This document shows, piece after piece, positions 1-9,192 of a stretch of DNA of 64,000 nt. The stretch is from the NCBI GenBank assembly GCA_023091665.1, contig JALJCQ010000030.1:1428501-1492500 (forward strand), given 5' to 3'. The notes under the pieces are model-generated. The model made no database searches, was not told where the DNA came from, and saw nothing but the letters and a program-made list of their open reading frames with translations. How positions within the stretch are numbered: the first letter of the stretch is position 1; each line of letters begins with the position of its first letter. The position numbers and the translations under genes were made by a program. This stretch comes from Pythium myriotylum (Eukaryota; Oomycota; Peronosporomycetes; Pythiales; Pythiaceae).

Positions 1-359
1 CACGCTTTAGTGTCATCGACACTATTTTTATTTTGTTTCGGCAGGCGACCAGTATGGAAAATAGTGACCTGCACACTATTTTTCTACGGACGCTAAAATC
101 ATAGATAAAGAATTAGTGTCATCGACACTAAATTCTGGTAGAAAAGAAATAGTGTCCAATCATCTTTGGCAGGCGTGGTGCCAGTGCAGCTCAGGTTCAA
201 TGGCGTGTATTACATCTTAATTACCGCCTATACCTTCTCGGCTATGACTAAGATATAACCACAATGGACTGAAGTGCTGGGTTTTCTTCTCTTGGGGTGA
301 CTTGCGTCCTTCTGGGGACTTGGGCCGTGCGGTCTTCTATTTCGGGCAAGTGCGGCCCT

Positions 360-432
360 TGCCCCTGGTGGGGATCGAACCAGGGGGCGCTCGGTTATAA
401 GCCGAGGACTCTACCATTGAGCCGGGGATATC
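360..432 (-). tRNA. tRNA-Ile(UAU)-like sequence, probably a pseudogene
   Basis: On the minus strand the D-arm (GCTC, AATGGTA, GAGT) is followed by a perfect 5-bp anticodon stem CTCGG/CCGAG with loop CTTATAA, giving anticodon UAU. A B-box-like GGTTCGATCCC comes next. The acceptor and T stems do not form in the standard way: the 3' side is instead a 7-bp hairpin, CCCCTGG/CCAGGGG, and the 5' side runs into the palindrome GGGGATATCCCC (424-435). This suggests a rearranged or decayed tRNA, or a tRNA-derived repeat head. Confidence 0.45.
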
Positions 433-437
433 CCCCT

Positions 438-509
438 GCCAGTGCAGCTCAATGGTAGAGCGCGTGCTTAATAAATACAAGGTCGGTGGTACGATTCCAC
501 CCATTGGTA
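438..509 (+). tRNA. tRNA-like sequence, anticodon loop AAU (Ile), imperfect
   Basis: A 72-nt cloverleaf can be drawn: acceptor GCCAGTG/CATTGGT (7 pairs including G-U), D-arm GCTC/GAGC with a short loop, T-arm GGTGG/CCACC with loop TACGATT, and discriminator A. The anticodon stem has only three of five pairs (CGTGC against ATACA) around loop TTAATAA, so function is doubtful. The B box reads GGTACGATTCC, one mismatch from consensus. It starts a few bases from the 5' side of the oppositely oriented tRNA-like sequence. Its first 14 nt (GCCAGTGCAGCTCA) also occur at 179-192. Confidence 0.45.
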
Positions 510-801
510 ATGGTTCAAGTGATGCGAACCGTATTGGTGACAGTTTGGTCATATTGATGAGCCGGCGCACAGAACTGCTAACGCGATCGCCGACCGGCAA
601 TCAGTGTGAACAGATTGGCCGTCAGTATGCTAAGTACCATGAATCGGGTGCCCCTTCTGGTATGGGTTCGATGCACGCACTGATGTATCAGTATATTGTG
701 TCTTTAATCCAAAGTCACAGCGGCCCCAGGGATACAGAGGGATATCGTATCACAGTACAAGAGATCACAATATGAAGCAACCCAAGCAAGAAGATAATTT
801 T

Positions 802-2610
802 TTATGTATGTCTACGTCTTACCATTGATCTCCTGGGGAAATTATTTATGATCTCTTGCAAGTGTGGGTAGAGTTGGTCTACAGTCCAACTCCCATCAAC
901 ATTTCGTGACATGCCGCACCGGATCATGGCCTTTCGAGCGTACGATAGACCGGATTTGTCCCGTTTTGTGTTGAGCTCTTGAACACACTGTGCGGTCAGC
1001 TTCAGAAAGAACGACTTCTGAGGATTTTTTAGTTTTCCAGACCAAGCCCCGTCCTTACCAACCTTGTCTTGCCACGCTGAATCGCAGATAAGCTGATACT
1101 TTTTTTCGTTCCACTTTCTCGACTTTGGGATCACAAAAGAATCCGCAGACTGGCACAAATCTGTTGAATTGGGAGGTAGAAAGTGCAAAGAGACGTTGAT
1201 AGCATCAAGCTCCTCTTGACATTCGTGTGCTGGAAGATGACCAGCACAGTTGTCCAAGAAAATCGCCTTTTTCTTGCCTTTGGGATGCATTCGTATCGCA
1301 CGTCTCTCCTTCAGAAATAACCGAAAGACCCGCTGGTCCATCCATCCTTTTTTGCCTGTGCGATAACACACGCCATCAACGTTGTCTGAGGTCCCGTGAA
1401 TCGGGTACGTGGCCTTGGTGTTCTGAAAGATCATCATGGGTGGCATTACGCGCGCTGATGGCCCACCGGTTATGCGCACGATCATAGTCATACCCTCACC
1501 ACCTGTTGCCACCTCAGCATACTTGACAGACGTCTCACCGACAAACCCCAAAGTCTTTCCGGTGTCGAAGTCAATCACAAAATGTGTCTCATCTATATTT
1601 TCGATCGCGTCTTCGTCAAACGTACCATCCGCGAATCCACGTTGAAGTTCACCCATGTGCCTGGCTACAGAGGCTCGAATCGCACTTGTCTTCTTTTCAG
1701 ACACTTGTTTTTTACCTGTTTGTCGTCGCAGCACGATGCCGTGCTTTTCCATAAAATATTGAATACAAGAGGAGGTGATGCGTTCGGTGAGCAACACACC
1801 AGTGCGCCCCGACTGTGTTTCATGAATTTGCCATCTGACTGCTGAATCAGTGACATGGCAACTTGTAGAAGTGACATGTCAAAATGCAGACCGGCTTTAC
1901 GCAATCGAGTGAACTCACTCAAAAGCTCTGGATACAACCACGCAGACCATTCAGACTCGTGCCGTCAACGACCTGTGAGCGCCTTCAAATCAACCCTCGT
2001 ACGCCCAACACGTCGCACTGACGACACCGTCACTAACCCACGATCCGAAGCATTCAATGCCTCTCGTTGAGACCACCAACGGGATGCCTTTCTGCGATCC
2101 GATTCCTTCGACGACTGGTTCGTGAAGATGGTTGGGAAGTGCTCAACCGCTGCTTTGTACAGATCCTTCTCACCCAGGTCTTTCTGGGTCTCCATCCACT
2201 TGACGACCCGCCGTCTTTTTACTGGTAACACTCTGAGTCATTCTTTTCTTCCCCTCCTTGACTACAGTTGAACTGACAGTCTCATTATCCTCCCACTCCA
2301 AGTCACTAAGATCTGCGACGTCACAAGGGACGATTGCGTCGTCGACTTGGTCTCTCTGTGTCGCAAAAGCAGCAACGATAGGAGATGCAGAAGTTACAAC
2401 AATTCCGGCCTCTGCATTTTCGCACGATGGGCACAATACTTCTTGACCGAAACCTTCTTGGCCCTGTGGAGTCCCGCAAAAGAGATGCATGCTGACACCA
2501 CAAACGGGACATGCGTGGATGTTACCAACCAAGCCACCACACCCACCGCCACACAGTGAGAGATCACTCATTTTCGCCTTGAGGTGCTGGGTTGAGGTCG
2601 GCTTTGACAA
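802..2610 (-). pseudogene. Broken zinc-finger/DDE transposase (pogo/Tigger-like)
   Basis: Pieces of one transposase lie in two reading frames. From the N-terminus (2610) there is a Cys/His-rich finger (CGGGCGG ... CPVCG ... HLFC ... CPSC, about residues 20-63) and an acidic linker. The frame then shifts near 2222 into a helix-turn-helix-like segment (VVKWMETQKDLGEKDLYKAA). An in-frame TGA lies at 1965-1967 and a second frameshift at about 1760-1800. The catalytic core (802-1797) keeps three acidic motifs: NIDETHF, IFLDNCAGH and LPPNSTDLCQ. This matches the DDE_1 superfamily (pogo/Tigger/CENP-B-like). Two frameshifts and a stop make it non-functional as written. Confidence 0.8.
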
Positions 2611-3064
2611 TGGAGTCTATAATCAGATTTTCGACACTAAATATAACCCGACACTCATTTTCAATTCTAGGCTCAGCATCCAAATATTGGATATAGTGTA
2701 CATGACACTATTCTTCTATGGACACTAATTGTTTCTCGACACTAATTACCATGACCATTGTAGTAGCCACGGGGACGTCAAGCTGACTGACCTCGCCCAT
2801 CGCGGTTTATGGAGCATGGACGGTTTTGCAACACTGATGGAGTATATATCTCCCACGTCAGCCAGCGATCAAACAATTGCAAGAGTCTTAGGGGGTTAGG
2901 CAGATCCTGATCGTGCCGGAATACCACCTTCGCTTTCCTGCTTCACAAGGCAACACCACGCATCACATGCTCGCGTTACTGAATTTGAAGCCACCAAGCG
3001 GCGACTCTATTTTTCGAAGATTCAGGAACAAGCCTTTGCCGATTGTCTCGCAGCTACTGTACTC

Positions 3065-3754
3065 ATGTACTTCGATGAGACGCACGCACTCGCACCAACC
3101 CACATCATCCACAAAAACATCGCCCTTGCTGCTCGTGGCACGCGGCTACGCGCTGCGTCCGTTTTCGAGTTGAAAGAGTGGGGCCGCTTTTTCCGCAAAC
3201 ACTTCGTGATGGACAATCTTCTCGCGCTTCCTGTGCAGCATATCAAGCAAAACATGAGTGAACTGGAGCTCAGCAAGCAGTACGTGGGCATCCACAACTT
3301 TTCAGAGGCGCTCGAACGACGAGTAGCTGGGTATCGTGAAGTCGTGTCGGAGCTCCAGGATGTGAAGTGTATGCTGGGCAAGCTTCTTGATACTCTTCAT
3401 ACGTTGCAACTGTCGCAAAATTCTTCCCAAGGCACTGGGGGACCCGAGCCGACACCCGCCATGACTGCTCCTCCGACTCCACTGATCAGCATTCAATCAC
3501 AGTTTGATCTCTCCACGCAGAGTGGTGCAGCACCACCCTCCCTCTCTCACGCCATGCCGCACTCGTTCTTGGGTTGTCCGTGGCCGAGCGACTTTGTATC
3601 TTTCAAGGATATGCTGCTTCAAAATCTTGTCGTGCGCTACGTTCGAGACGGCCTGGGGTTCGTCGTGCATACACCTGGCAATCGGGTGCAGAAAGAGGTT
3701 AAAAGTGCTAAGCTCATCGTACGTGAGTTCGTTGAAATGGGGTCTGACGTGTAG
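3065..3754 (+). CDS. Unrecognised protein, 229 aa; reading frame open further upstream
   Basis: I do not recognise this protein. The frame is open from 2900, after a TAG at 2897-2899. Peptide sense continues upstream of the first ATG (EFEATKRRLYFSKIQEQ precedes it), so the true start is probably lost, or lies upstream of a frameshift or intron. A helical region at residues 78-118 (LERRVAGYREVVSELQDV) could form a coiled coil. A Pro/Ser/Thr-rich linker (about 120-160) follows, then a compact C-terminal part beginning near PHSFLGCPWPSDF. It may be a host gene fragment or the 3' part of a mobile-element ORF. Confidence 0.4.
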   Translation: MYFDETHALAPTHIIHKNIALAARGTRLRAASVFELKEWGRFFRKHFVMDNLLALPVQHIKQNMSELELSKQYVGIHNFSEALERRVAGYREVVSELQDVKCMLGKLLDTLHTLQLSQNSSQGTGGPEPTPAMTAPPTPLISIQSQFDLSTQSGAAPPSLSHAMPHSFLGCPWPSDFVSFKDMLLQNLVVRYVRDGLGFVVHTPGNRVQKEVKSAKLIVREFVEMGSDV

Positions 3755-4591
3755 TAGGGTCAAAATTCGCGGCTTACTGGCGTATGTGCTCGACTTGACA
3801 CTTCCCACCGCCTTCGCAGACTTTAGGGAACTTGCTTGGACTTGTTCCAAACCGGACTTGTGACTCTCAGGCCTCTTTGAAGCAAGAGTTAGAGCTTGGA
3901 ACCCACCACGTATGACTGCTTCACACAGTCAACGGGCAAGCAATCTCAGCAGCAACGATCTTCAGCACCAGGTCCTCTCCACGTTCCTTCAACACTGCAA
4001 CACCCTTGTGTGTTCTGGGTGGTTGACAGTGATCGCAAACGGGAGCTTTCCTATACAAACGGGGTCTAGATTGGGTGACAATGATCACAACTAGCGGAGT
4101 TGGACTGAATGACGCGCCCTTCTCACACTTGGATGCCCCCCCCCCCCCCCCCCACCTCAGACCGGATTTGTTGACGCCGGCCGACTTCCCTGAGGTGAGG
4201 AGAAAGATCGCTATCGATTCACTTGAACTTGACTTGGCAAATTGGGGAGTTTTTACTTATCGATTTTCCTACTATGTGTTTTCCTGAAAAGTCGCCTAGG
4301 GGGCCCCCCTTGAGATCTTTTGTGAAGGGTCGCGATGTCACTATCGACCCTTCAGGTAGTGACCAGTTGGTCACTACCGATGATAATGTCACTATTCAAA
4401 GGAGGTCCCTATCCTAGCGGTTTCTGTCCTAAAATATGTACTGCAGTAGATTGCACTAGAAGAAAAAGAACTTAGCTAATTCTTGGGCCGATCGCCGGAG
4501 CGCTACTTGAAATGACAGTGATTGTAACCACTGTCAAAGACCCGGTTCTTGAACTACTTCTGATGACATTGATCACAACCACTGTTCAGAC
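3755..4591. other. Non-coding stretch with dispersed short repeats, hairpins and a C18 run
   Basis: No convincing coding sequence. It contains a run of 18 C (4136-4153). A near-perfect hairpin has 11-bp arms GGTAGTGACCA (4355-4365) and TGGTCACTACC (4368-4378). A second hairpin has arms AGGGTCG (4326-4332) and CGACCCT (4345-4351). Four degenerate copies of TGACARTGATCRCAAC start near 4024, 4076, 4513 and 4564. The repeats look like remnants of a miniature transposon or binding-site cluster. Confidence 0.5.
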
Positions 4592-5853
4592 TTGATTTTC
4601 ACTGACGCTGTATTTGACACTTCCAGCCTCGGCGGTTGGAGCCTTCGCCGAAATCATGATGAATCTTGTCACCACTTGAGCCCTGAAAATCGCCATCCAC
4701 TACACGTCAGGTCGCTCCCATCGGGCGTGCAGCAACAAACCGAAGCACTCACGTTGGCGCATCATCATACACTAGCCGAGTTTGCGCGACGGGTCCAAAA
4801 GACCGTTCTCGACTTCATCGAGCTGCGCCGAGTTCTCGCCGATGGGAGGAAGCAATCCCGTCCTCTCACTTGAATGGTGAGCGGTGTTGTTCGCGCGTGG
4901 GGATCGCGTGGGGATCGCTCGATTCACTTTCCCGAGCCTCTGTTTCTCAACTCCCAAAGCTCCGCTTCGGCGAATCTACATAGCATAAGAAATCTTTCAT
5001 AAGTCAATCAACTCGTTTAATCCACAGCTGTTGCGTTGCTCCATACCTTAGCGAACTGACCCAGCCGTGAATGATGAATGAATCACTAACCACAACCGAC
5101 CCTCAAACGGAGCGACCGACCACCCAGAGCTGCATGCCGGGGGAATCGGCGCAGGGTCGCACGACAAGCTCCACCAGAAGTACTACAACCAGCCGCATGC
5201 CCAGAAGAAGAGCAGTGCCTCGGCCAGCTCCAGAGGCGACACGAGCAGCAGCTTGACGCGAGCACCAGCATGACCACCACCAACACGACCACCAGCACGC
5301 CCAGCAACAGTACGACGCGAGCAACACGACGCGAAGAGCAGCGTCACGAGCAGCACAACGCGAAGAGCAGCACGACGCGCAATACAAGGGGCAGAGAGAC
5401 GGGCAGCGTCACGACCAACGCGACCAGCAGCACCTGAGACAGAGGCACGATAAAGGGAGTGCATGAGGCCTACGAACCGACGTTCGGCGAGAGCAGACTC
5501 GGAAGAAGGAGTCGTTTTTTTTCTATGTGCTGTGAGGGAGACCGGAGGAGCCGCTCATTGAGACTCCCGAATTTTGACCAATCACTCTACATTCCGAAAC
5601 GTGTGGGATTCTGCGCAGCATCTGCAGCTGTCGTTCTGTTGGACACAAGCGACGTCGTGTGTATCCCCTTATCTTCGGCTGAGTCCAAACGGCCCCCTTC
5701 GGTCGAAGAAGGCCGAAGAAGGCCGAAGATAGTTTTTACAGTACTGTACGACTTGGTGGAGCCCACGTGATCCCAACGAGAGATACCCATCTACTGTGCT
5801 GTACTGTGTCAGTCCACACTCGCAGCCTTGCCTCGCCCGGTCTTCTGACAACC
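4592..5853. other. Gene-poor stretch with a possible coding relic and low-complexity DNA
   Basis: About 4592-4873 (+) is open without an ATG start and ends with a helix-like peptide (AEFARRVQKTVLDFIELRRV); this may be a decayed exon but no family is recognised. From about 5160 to 5440 the sequence is an irregular repeat of gagcagcacgacgcgaa-like words, giving long but meaningless open frames on both strands. At about 5703-5730 an 11-12-bp unit (cgaagaaggc) is repeated. The rest shows no feature I can support until the promoter motif at 5854. Confidence 0.4.
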
Positions 5854-5869
5854 GCTCACTTTGCAATTC
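5854..5869 (+). promoter_or_regulatory. Oomycete initiator (Inr) core promoter motif
   Basis: The 16-mer GCTCACTTTGCAATTC matches the published oomycete core consensus GCTCATTYYNCAWTTT at 14 of 16 positions. It lies 22 nt upstream of the ATG at 5891, the usual spacing for oomycete genes. It is the best single clue to the taxon and marks the start of the protease relic. Confidence 0.75.
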
Positions 5870-5890
5870 ACCCCCACCACATCTCTCGTC

Positions 5891-6244
5891 ATGAAGGTCG
5901 CCGCCGTCGCCCAGGCCGCCGATGTCAACCCGCCCATCCACGCCCACCCATGTGCTCACGGCCGGCAACTGCAACGGCTACGCCAAGTACGCCGCGGACA
6001 GCGATGCGCACACACATCGCTGTCAAGAACGAGACGGGCCGCCCGAGCTTCAACTCCAATCACTCACGCACGACTACAACATCATCAAGCTAGCGTCGCC
6101 GGTGACGGCGAACGCACTGGTCAAGCTGCTCTCGGCCGACCCGCTCACGTACGCCCGCTCGACCAGCTTGTTGGCCTGTGATCTCTTCGCGTGGACGTGC
6201 CGATCCTCAAGGACGCGGCCTGCAAGGCGGCTGGTCTCAGCTGA
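5891..6244 (+). pseudogene. Trypsin-like serine protease (S1 family) pseudogene
   Basis: Translation across all three + frames recovers pieces of a chymotrypsin-fold protease in the right order: MKVAAVAQAAD (start), VLTAGNCNGYAKYAA (region of the catalytic His), HIAVKNETGRPSFNSN, HDYNIIKLASPVTANALVKL (region of the catalytic Asp), and RVDVPILKDAACKAAGL before a TGA at 6242. The usual TAAHC/TAGHC motif reads TAGNC, so the catalytic His is replaced. The Gly-Asp-Ser-Gly-Gly segment is absent. At least three frameshifts are needed. Oomycetes encode many secreted S1 proteins, including inactive glucanase-inhibitor types; assignment to that subgroup is inference. Confidence 0.75.
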
Positions 6245-6455
6245 AGACTTGGCCATAGCCATATCGACTGATGAGACAAGGCTCTCGGTCACGACGGCAA
6301 CTCCACCAACCCACGGAAAGGTTTGTCATTTGTGCTCTCATGGACGTTTTCACAAGATGAAAAAAAAATATGGTAACCGAAAAAATACTTGTGGTGATAA
6401 AACAACGAATCCATATTCATCGTTCTCCTTGGTTTTCACTTGACTTGAAACGGCT

Positions 6456-6914
6456 TCAGTCATCGTTTTCCTTGGTTTCCTCCTCACATTCCTTGTCGTC
6501 CTTGCTTGCGGCCGATCGCGTGGTATAGAGATCCTTGAACTCCTCTCAGGACGTAATGTTGTGAAAATCCTTGTAGTATCCCTTCGTGTGGTTTCGGTCT
6601 TCGTCATAGGCCTTGCGCTGCTTGGCAACAGCCGATTTCCATTCAACGACCTTGGGGGCAAGCGTCTTGAGAGCATTGTGAATCCATGTCGTGATGGAGG
6701 CCTCGAGCCGACGGCGACGACTTTCATCATCGTTCTCGGACAACGACTCGCGAAGAGCGTTGAGCCGTTGGATGAACACGGTCACCTCTGCATGCATTTC
6801 TTCGAATACAACGGACCTATCCGCACCAAACTCTTCAGTTTTGTGCACCAATTTGTCACCAATCAACGCGTCCAACGTCGTGGTCCATTCTGAGAATGGA
6901 TTCGAGGAAAACCA
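6456..6914 (-). pseudogene. Unrecognised coding relic with an in-frame TGA
   Basis: An open frame without a usable start codon runs from 6914 to a TGA at 6546-6548. The same frame continues for 29 sense codons (EEFKDLYTTRSAASKDD...) to a second TGA at 6456. The product would be charged and helical (FEEMHAEVTVFIQRLNALRE, ASITTWIHNALKTLAPKVVE) with no recognised domain. The only early Met is at MHAEV. It overlaps the start of the divergent frame beginning at 6896. The internal stop and missing start suggest a pseudogene or a fragment. Confidence 0.4.
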
Positions 6915-8092
6915 TCACCGCCGCCGACTACCACGCTACAATGGCAGTGTGGGCCATGAGCGCGGCTCAGGCGAGCGAGGGTGCCGTTGCACGCACAAGC
7001 GCAGCAAACTTGACGACCGGTGAGGGCACCACCTCGACCGAGCCACTCGAAGACAACGCGAGTAGCGACGGCGGTCATCCACCGTCGTCCAAGACGACCG
7101 AAGATCCGTCGACCGACGTCGAGATGCACTGCGACGTCGAAGTCGACGGCGATGGCGAGTTGAAGCTGCCGGCGAGCGCTGCGACGATTAACGTCGCAGT
7201 GCGGAAAGTCGCCCTTGCAGCGCCGTCGCTGACGCTGTCGAAGACCGTCGACTACGATGAGAGCGGCGGCGAAGAAGAGACCAAGCCGGAGGATCGTGGT
7301 GCGCGCAGTCCTGTCGAACGATCGCCGTCGTTCGACAGCTCGTCGTTTGAGCGGTCGGCGAACAGAGCGGTCAGCGAACAGCTACTCGGCGCCGTACAGC
7401 GAGGCGGACAAGCAGCTGAAGGAAGAGGGAGAGGTCGCTGAAGATCCCAGCCCTCACGGTCGACGTGATCGTGAGGCGGTCATCACCAACGCGACCCAAG
7501 AGTCCGAGGATCAAGCCTTGAGATCCTCGGTACCAGAAGTCACACCCTGGCTTCCATCGGCTTACGACATCAGCCAATGGAGTGGTGCGCACGATCCCTT
7601 GCGGACATACGATCTCTTCGACTGCGCTTGGCTCGAAGACGACCCGTACGTCGCGCGCCAATATCGCGACCGCGATCTGCGCCGTCGGTTTTTAATTGAA
7701 TGTTTATTCGAACGGCATTTCTATTGTCACAACGATAGACCAACTCATCGCGACCTCCCTCGGTTGATCCATGGGTGGAGTCAATTCTTTGACAACGTTA
7801 AGGTCAAGGGAGGTATGAAGACCTGGCTCGCTCAAGTCGCAACGAGAGAAGTTCGAAGTGTTCTCCGAAACTGATGGAGAAATGCGCGTCCACCGCCGAT
7901 CGCGCCGCAATGGCTTGCCTTGTTTCGTGTGGGGAGGAGCCTGCCTACACTGTCCAACCGACGCTGACCGCGTCACTCGTGAGGGATACCTCAGCGAAGG
8001 GTGGAGAGGTCGGATCCTTGCCGACCTCCTCAAGGCCATTACAGGCCTCCAGCAACTCTACGAGCGCCGCCACGCGAGCGAGGAGCGTGCTC
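6896..8092 (+). pseudogene. Unrecognised gene, frameshifted twice and cut off by the tRNA array
   Basis: Coding sense passes through three frames. It runs from ATG 6896 to about 7380 (Ser/Thr/Glu-rich, low complexity, including DVEVDGDGELKLPAS), then about 7380-7845 in a second frame (AYDISQWSGAHDPLRTYDLF ... RRRFLIECLFERHFYCHND), and 7845-8092 in a third (KFEVFSETDGEMRVHRRSRR ... LLKAITGLQQLYERRHASEE). It stops making sense exactly where the array begins at 8093. The downstream half looks globular, but I recognise no family. Two introns instead of frameshifts cannot be excluded, though I saw no clear splice sites. Confidence 0.45.
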
Positions 8093-9075
8093 CTATACGA
8101 CCGCATTGCCTCCTACCCCACACAAATACAAACAAAAACGCCACTCACGACACCAATACAACAACAACCAACCAACGCATCTACCACGCCACGCAGCAGC
8201 AACAACTGCGCCCACACACACGCTAACAACTCCCAAACACGCAACCACAACACAACACGCACCACGCGACCAACACACGACCACAACACACACACCACAA
8301 CCACAACAACATACGCCACACCCTCGCCTCCTCACCTCACACGGGTTGCTCCTCTTGCTTCACTCACAAACCAACAACCCCACTCACACGAGCCACCAGC
8401 TTCTGACGCCACCCACGCCACCCACGCCACCCACGACGGCTGGGATGCCACGACTCACAGCCCACCCCACCCCCAACCTTCCCAACCGTTTACCACCTAG
8501 ACCAAGGAGGGTGATCGAACCACTCGATGGTGCCCCCGGTGCCGATCACCTGTTGTCCGCCAACTTGATTCCGTCGGATGGGGCAAGCTGGTATCGACTT
8601 GCCACACCCCACCCCGGACACATCAACTCTCTGTGTGTGCCATGGGTCGAACCTCGCAGTCGTCTCGGACGCTCGTCGCTCTTCGGTCTGCACGACACCA
8701 TGTTGTTCTGGATGGAGGCCACAGCTAGGCTGGAATGAGCTGGTGATACTCGATACATCCGGGGCCCGTCACAACACGGAGGAGGCCCCTCCTCACCGAC
8801 TCTTGCTACTTCTCCCAAGCCGAAGCCACCCCCAGGATGCTGGCATGCTGGCATGCTGGCGTGGGTAGAAAGCGTCGACTCTAGCGGTGCTCCACCAAGG
8901 CACACCACGATGGGGTCGCGGCGCGGCGTGGTGAAGTCGAAGGTGGGCTCGTGCCCTGCGTGTGCCGCTCTGATGGTCTCCTGGACTGCCCTGCTGAGTG
9001 TGGTGTGTGTGGCTGTTGATCCGCGGACGTATTTGCAAAGGTCGGGAGGTGGTCGAGGTGGCTGTTTGGTGGTGT

Positions 9076-9080
9076 AAAAA
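9076..9080 (-). terminator. Pol III terminator (T5) after tRNA-Ile, representative copy
   Basis: The minus strand reads TTTTT starting 10 nt past the tRNA 3' end. It is present in every unit at the same offset, 82-86 nt left of the unit end. Runs of four or more T are the standard Pol III stop. Confidence 0.8.
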
Positions 9081-9089
9081 TCAAAGAGA

Positions 9090-9162
9090 TGGTCATATTG
9101 GGGCTCGAACCCAAGACCACAGCGTTATTAGCACTGCGCTCTACCGACTGAGCTATACGACC
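9090..9162 (-). tRNA. tRNA-Ile(AAU), unit 1
   Basis: A 73-nt cloverleaf with every stem formed. Acceptor GGTCGTA/TATGACC; D-arm GCTC/GAGC with loop AGTCGGTA; anticodon stem CAGTG/CGCTG with loop CTAATAA (anticodon AAU, read as IAU after the usual deamination); T-arm TTGGG/CCCAA with loop TTCGAGC; discriminator A73. There is no intron and no encoded CCA, as in nuclear eukaryotic genes. The internal A box is TAGCTCAGTCGG (9144-9155) and the B box GGTTCGAGCCC (9101-9111). The native upstream flank is present in unit 2. All other copies in the window have the same sequence. Confidence 0.97.
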
Positions 9163-9182
9163 GCATTGCCTCCTACCCCACA

Positions 9183-9192
9183 CAAATACAAA
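9183..9192 (-). promoter_or_regulatory. A/T-rich TFIIIB-site candidate upstream of tRNA-Ile, representative copy
   Basis: On the minus strand TTTGTATTTG lies at -21 to -30 from the tRNA 5' end, where TFIIIB normally contacts DNA. Every uninterrupted junction between units has it. Where a retroelement is inserted, its 5' end occupies this position and the A/T-rich word is lost. Confidence 0.4.

Larger units (their letters stand above)
7..2747. mobile_element. Decayed pogo/Tigger-like DNA transposon with subterminal TAGTGTC repeats
   Basis: Both sides of the broken transposase carry clusters of the heptamer TAGTGTC in both orientations. On the left these include two identical copies of TTAGTGTCATCGACACTA (7-24 and 113-130), each a 7-bp-arm hairpin. 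On the right are GACACTAATT at 2721-2730 and 2738-2747 and an ATAGTGT/ACACTAT hairpin near 2694. AATTAGTGTC at 111-120 is the inverted match of GACACTAATT at 2738-2747 and may be the true terminal repeat; the motifs at 7-90 would then lie outside it. No convincing TA target duplication was found, and the left end may extend beyond the window. Repeated subterminal motifs are typical transposase-binding sites; that role is inferred here. Confidence 0.55.

Noticed and set aside
452..775. 107-aa open frame near the left end
   Set aside because: It starts inside the tRNA-like sequence, has no recognisable domain and lies in transposon non-coding DNA.
5086..5464. Overlapping Cys/Arg/Val-rich open frames on the minus strand
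   Set aside because: They come from the irregular gagcagcacgacgcg repeat and have no family features.
5459..5770. 103-aa open frame upstream of the protease relic
   Set aside because: No domain, unusual composition and a simple repeat at its end; no promoter motif near it.
8620..8660. U6 snRNA in the spacer, because ACAGAGAG occurs on the minus strand
   Set aside because: Only the 8-mer matches; the surrounding U6 sequence is absent.
8103..9089. 5S rRNA or a spliced-leader RNA gene in the spacer
   Set aside because: No conserved 5S internal control region or leader with a donor site was found on either strand.
9090..9162. tRNA in the array as an organellar or pseudo-tRNA
   Set aside because: All stems pair, A and B boxes are intact, a T5 terminator follows, and the D and T loops are canonical for a nuclear gene.
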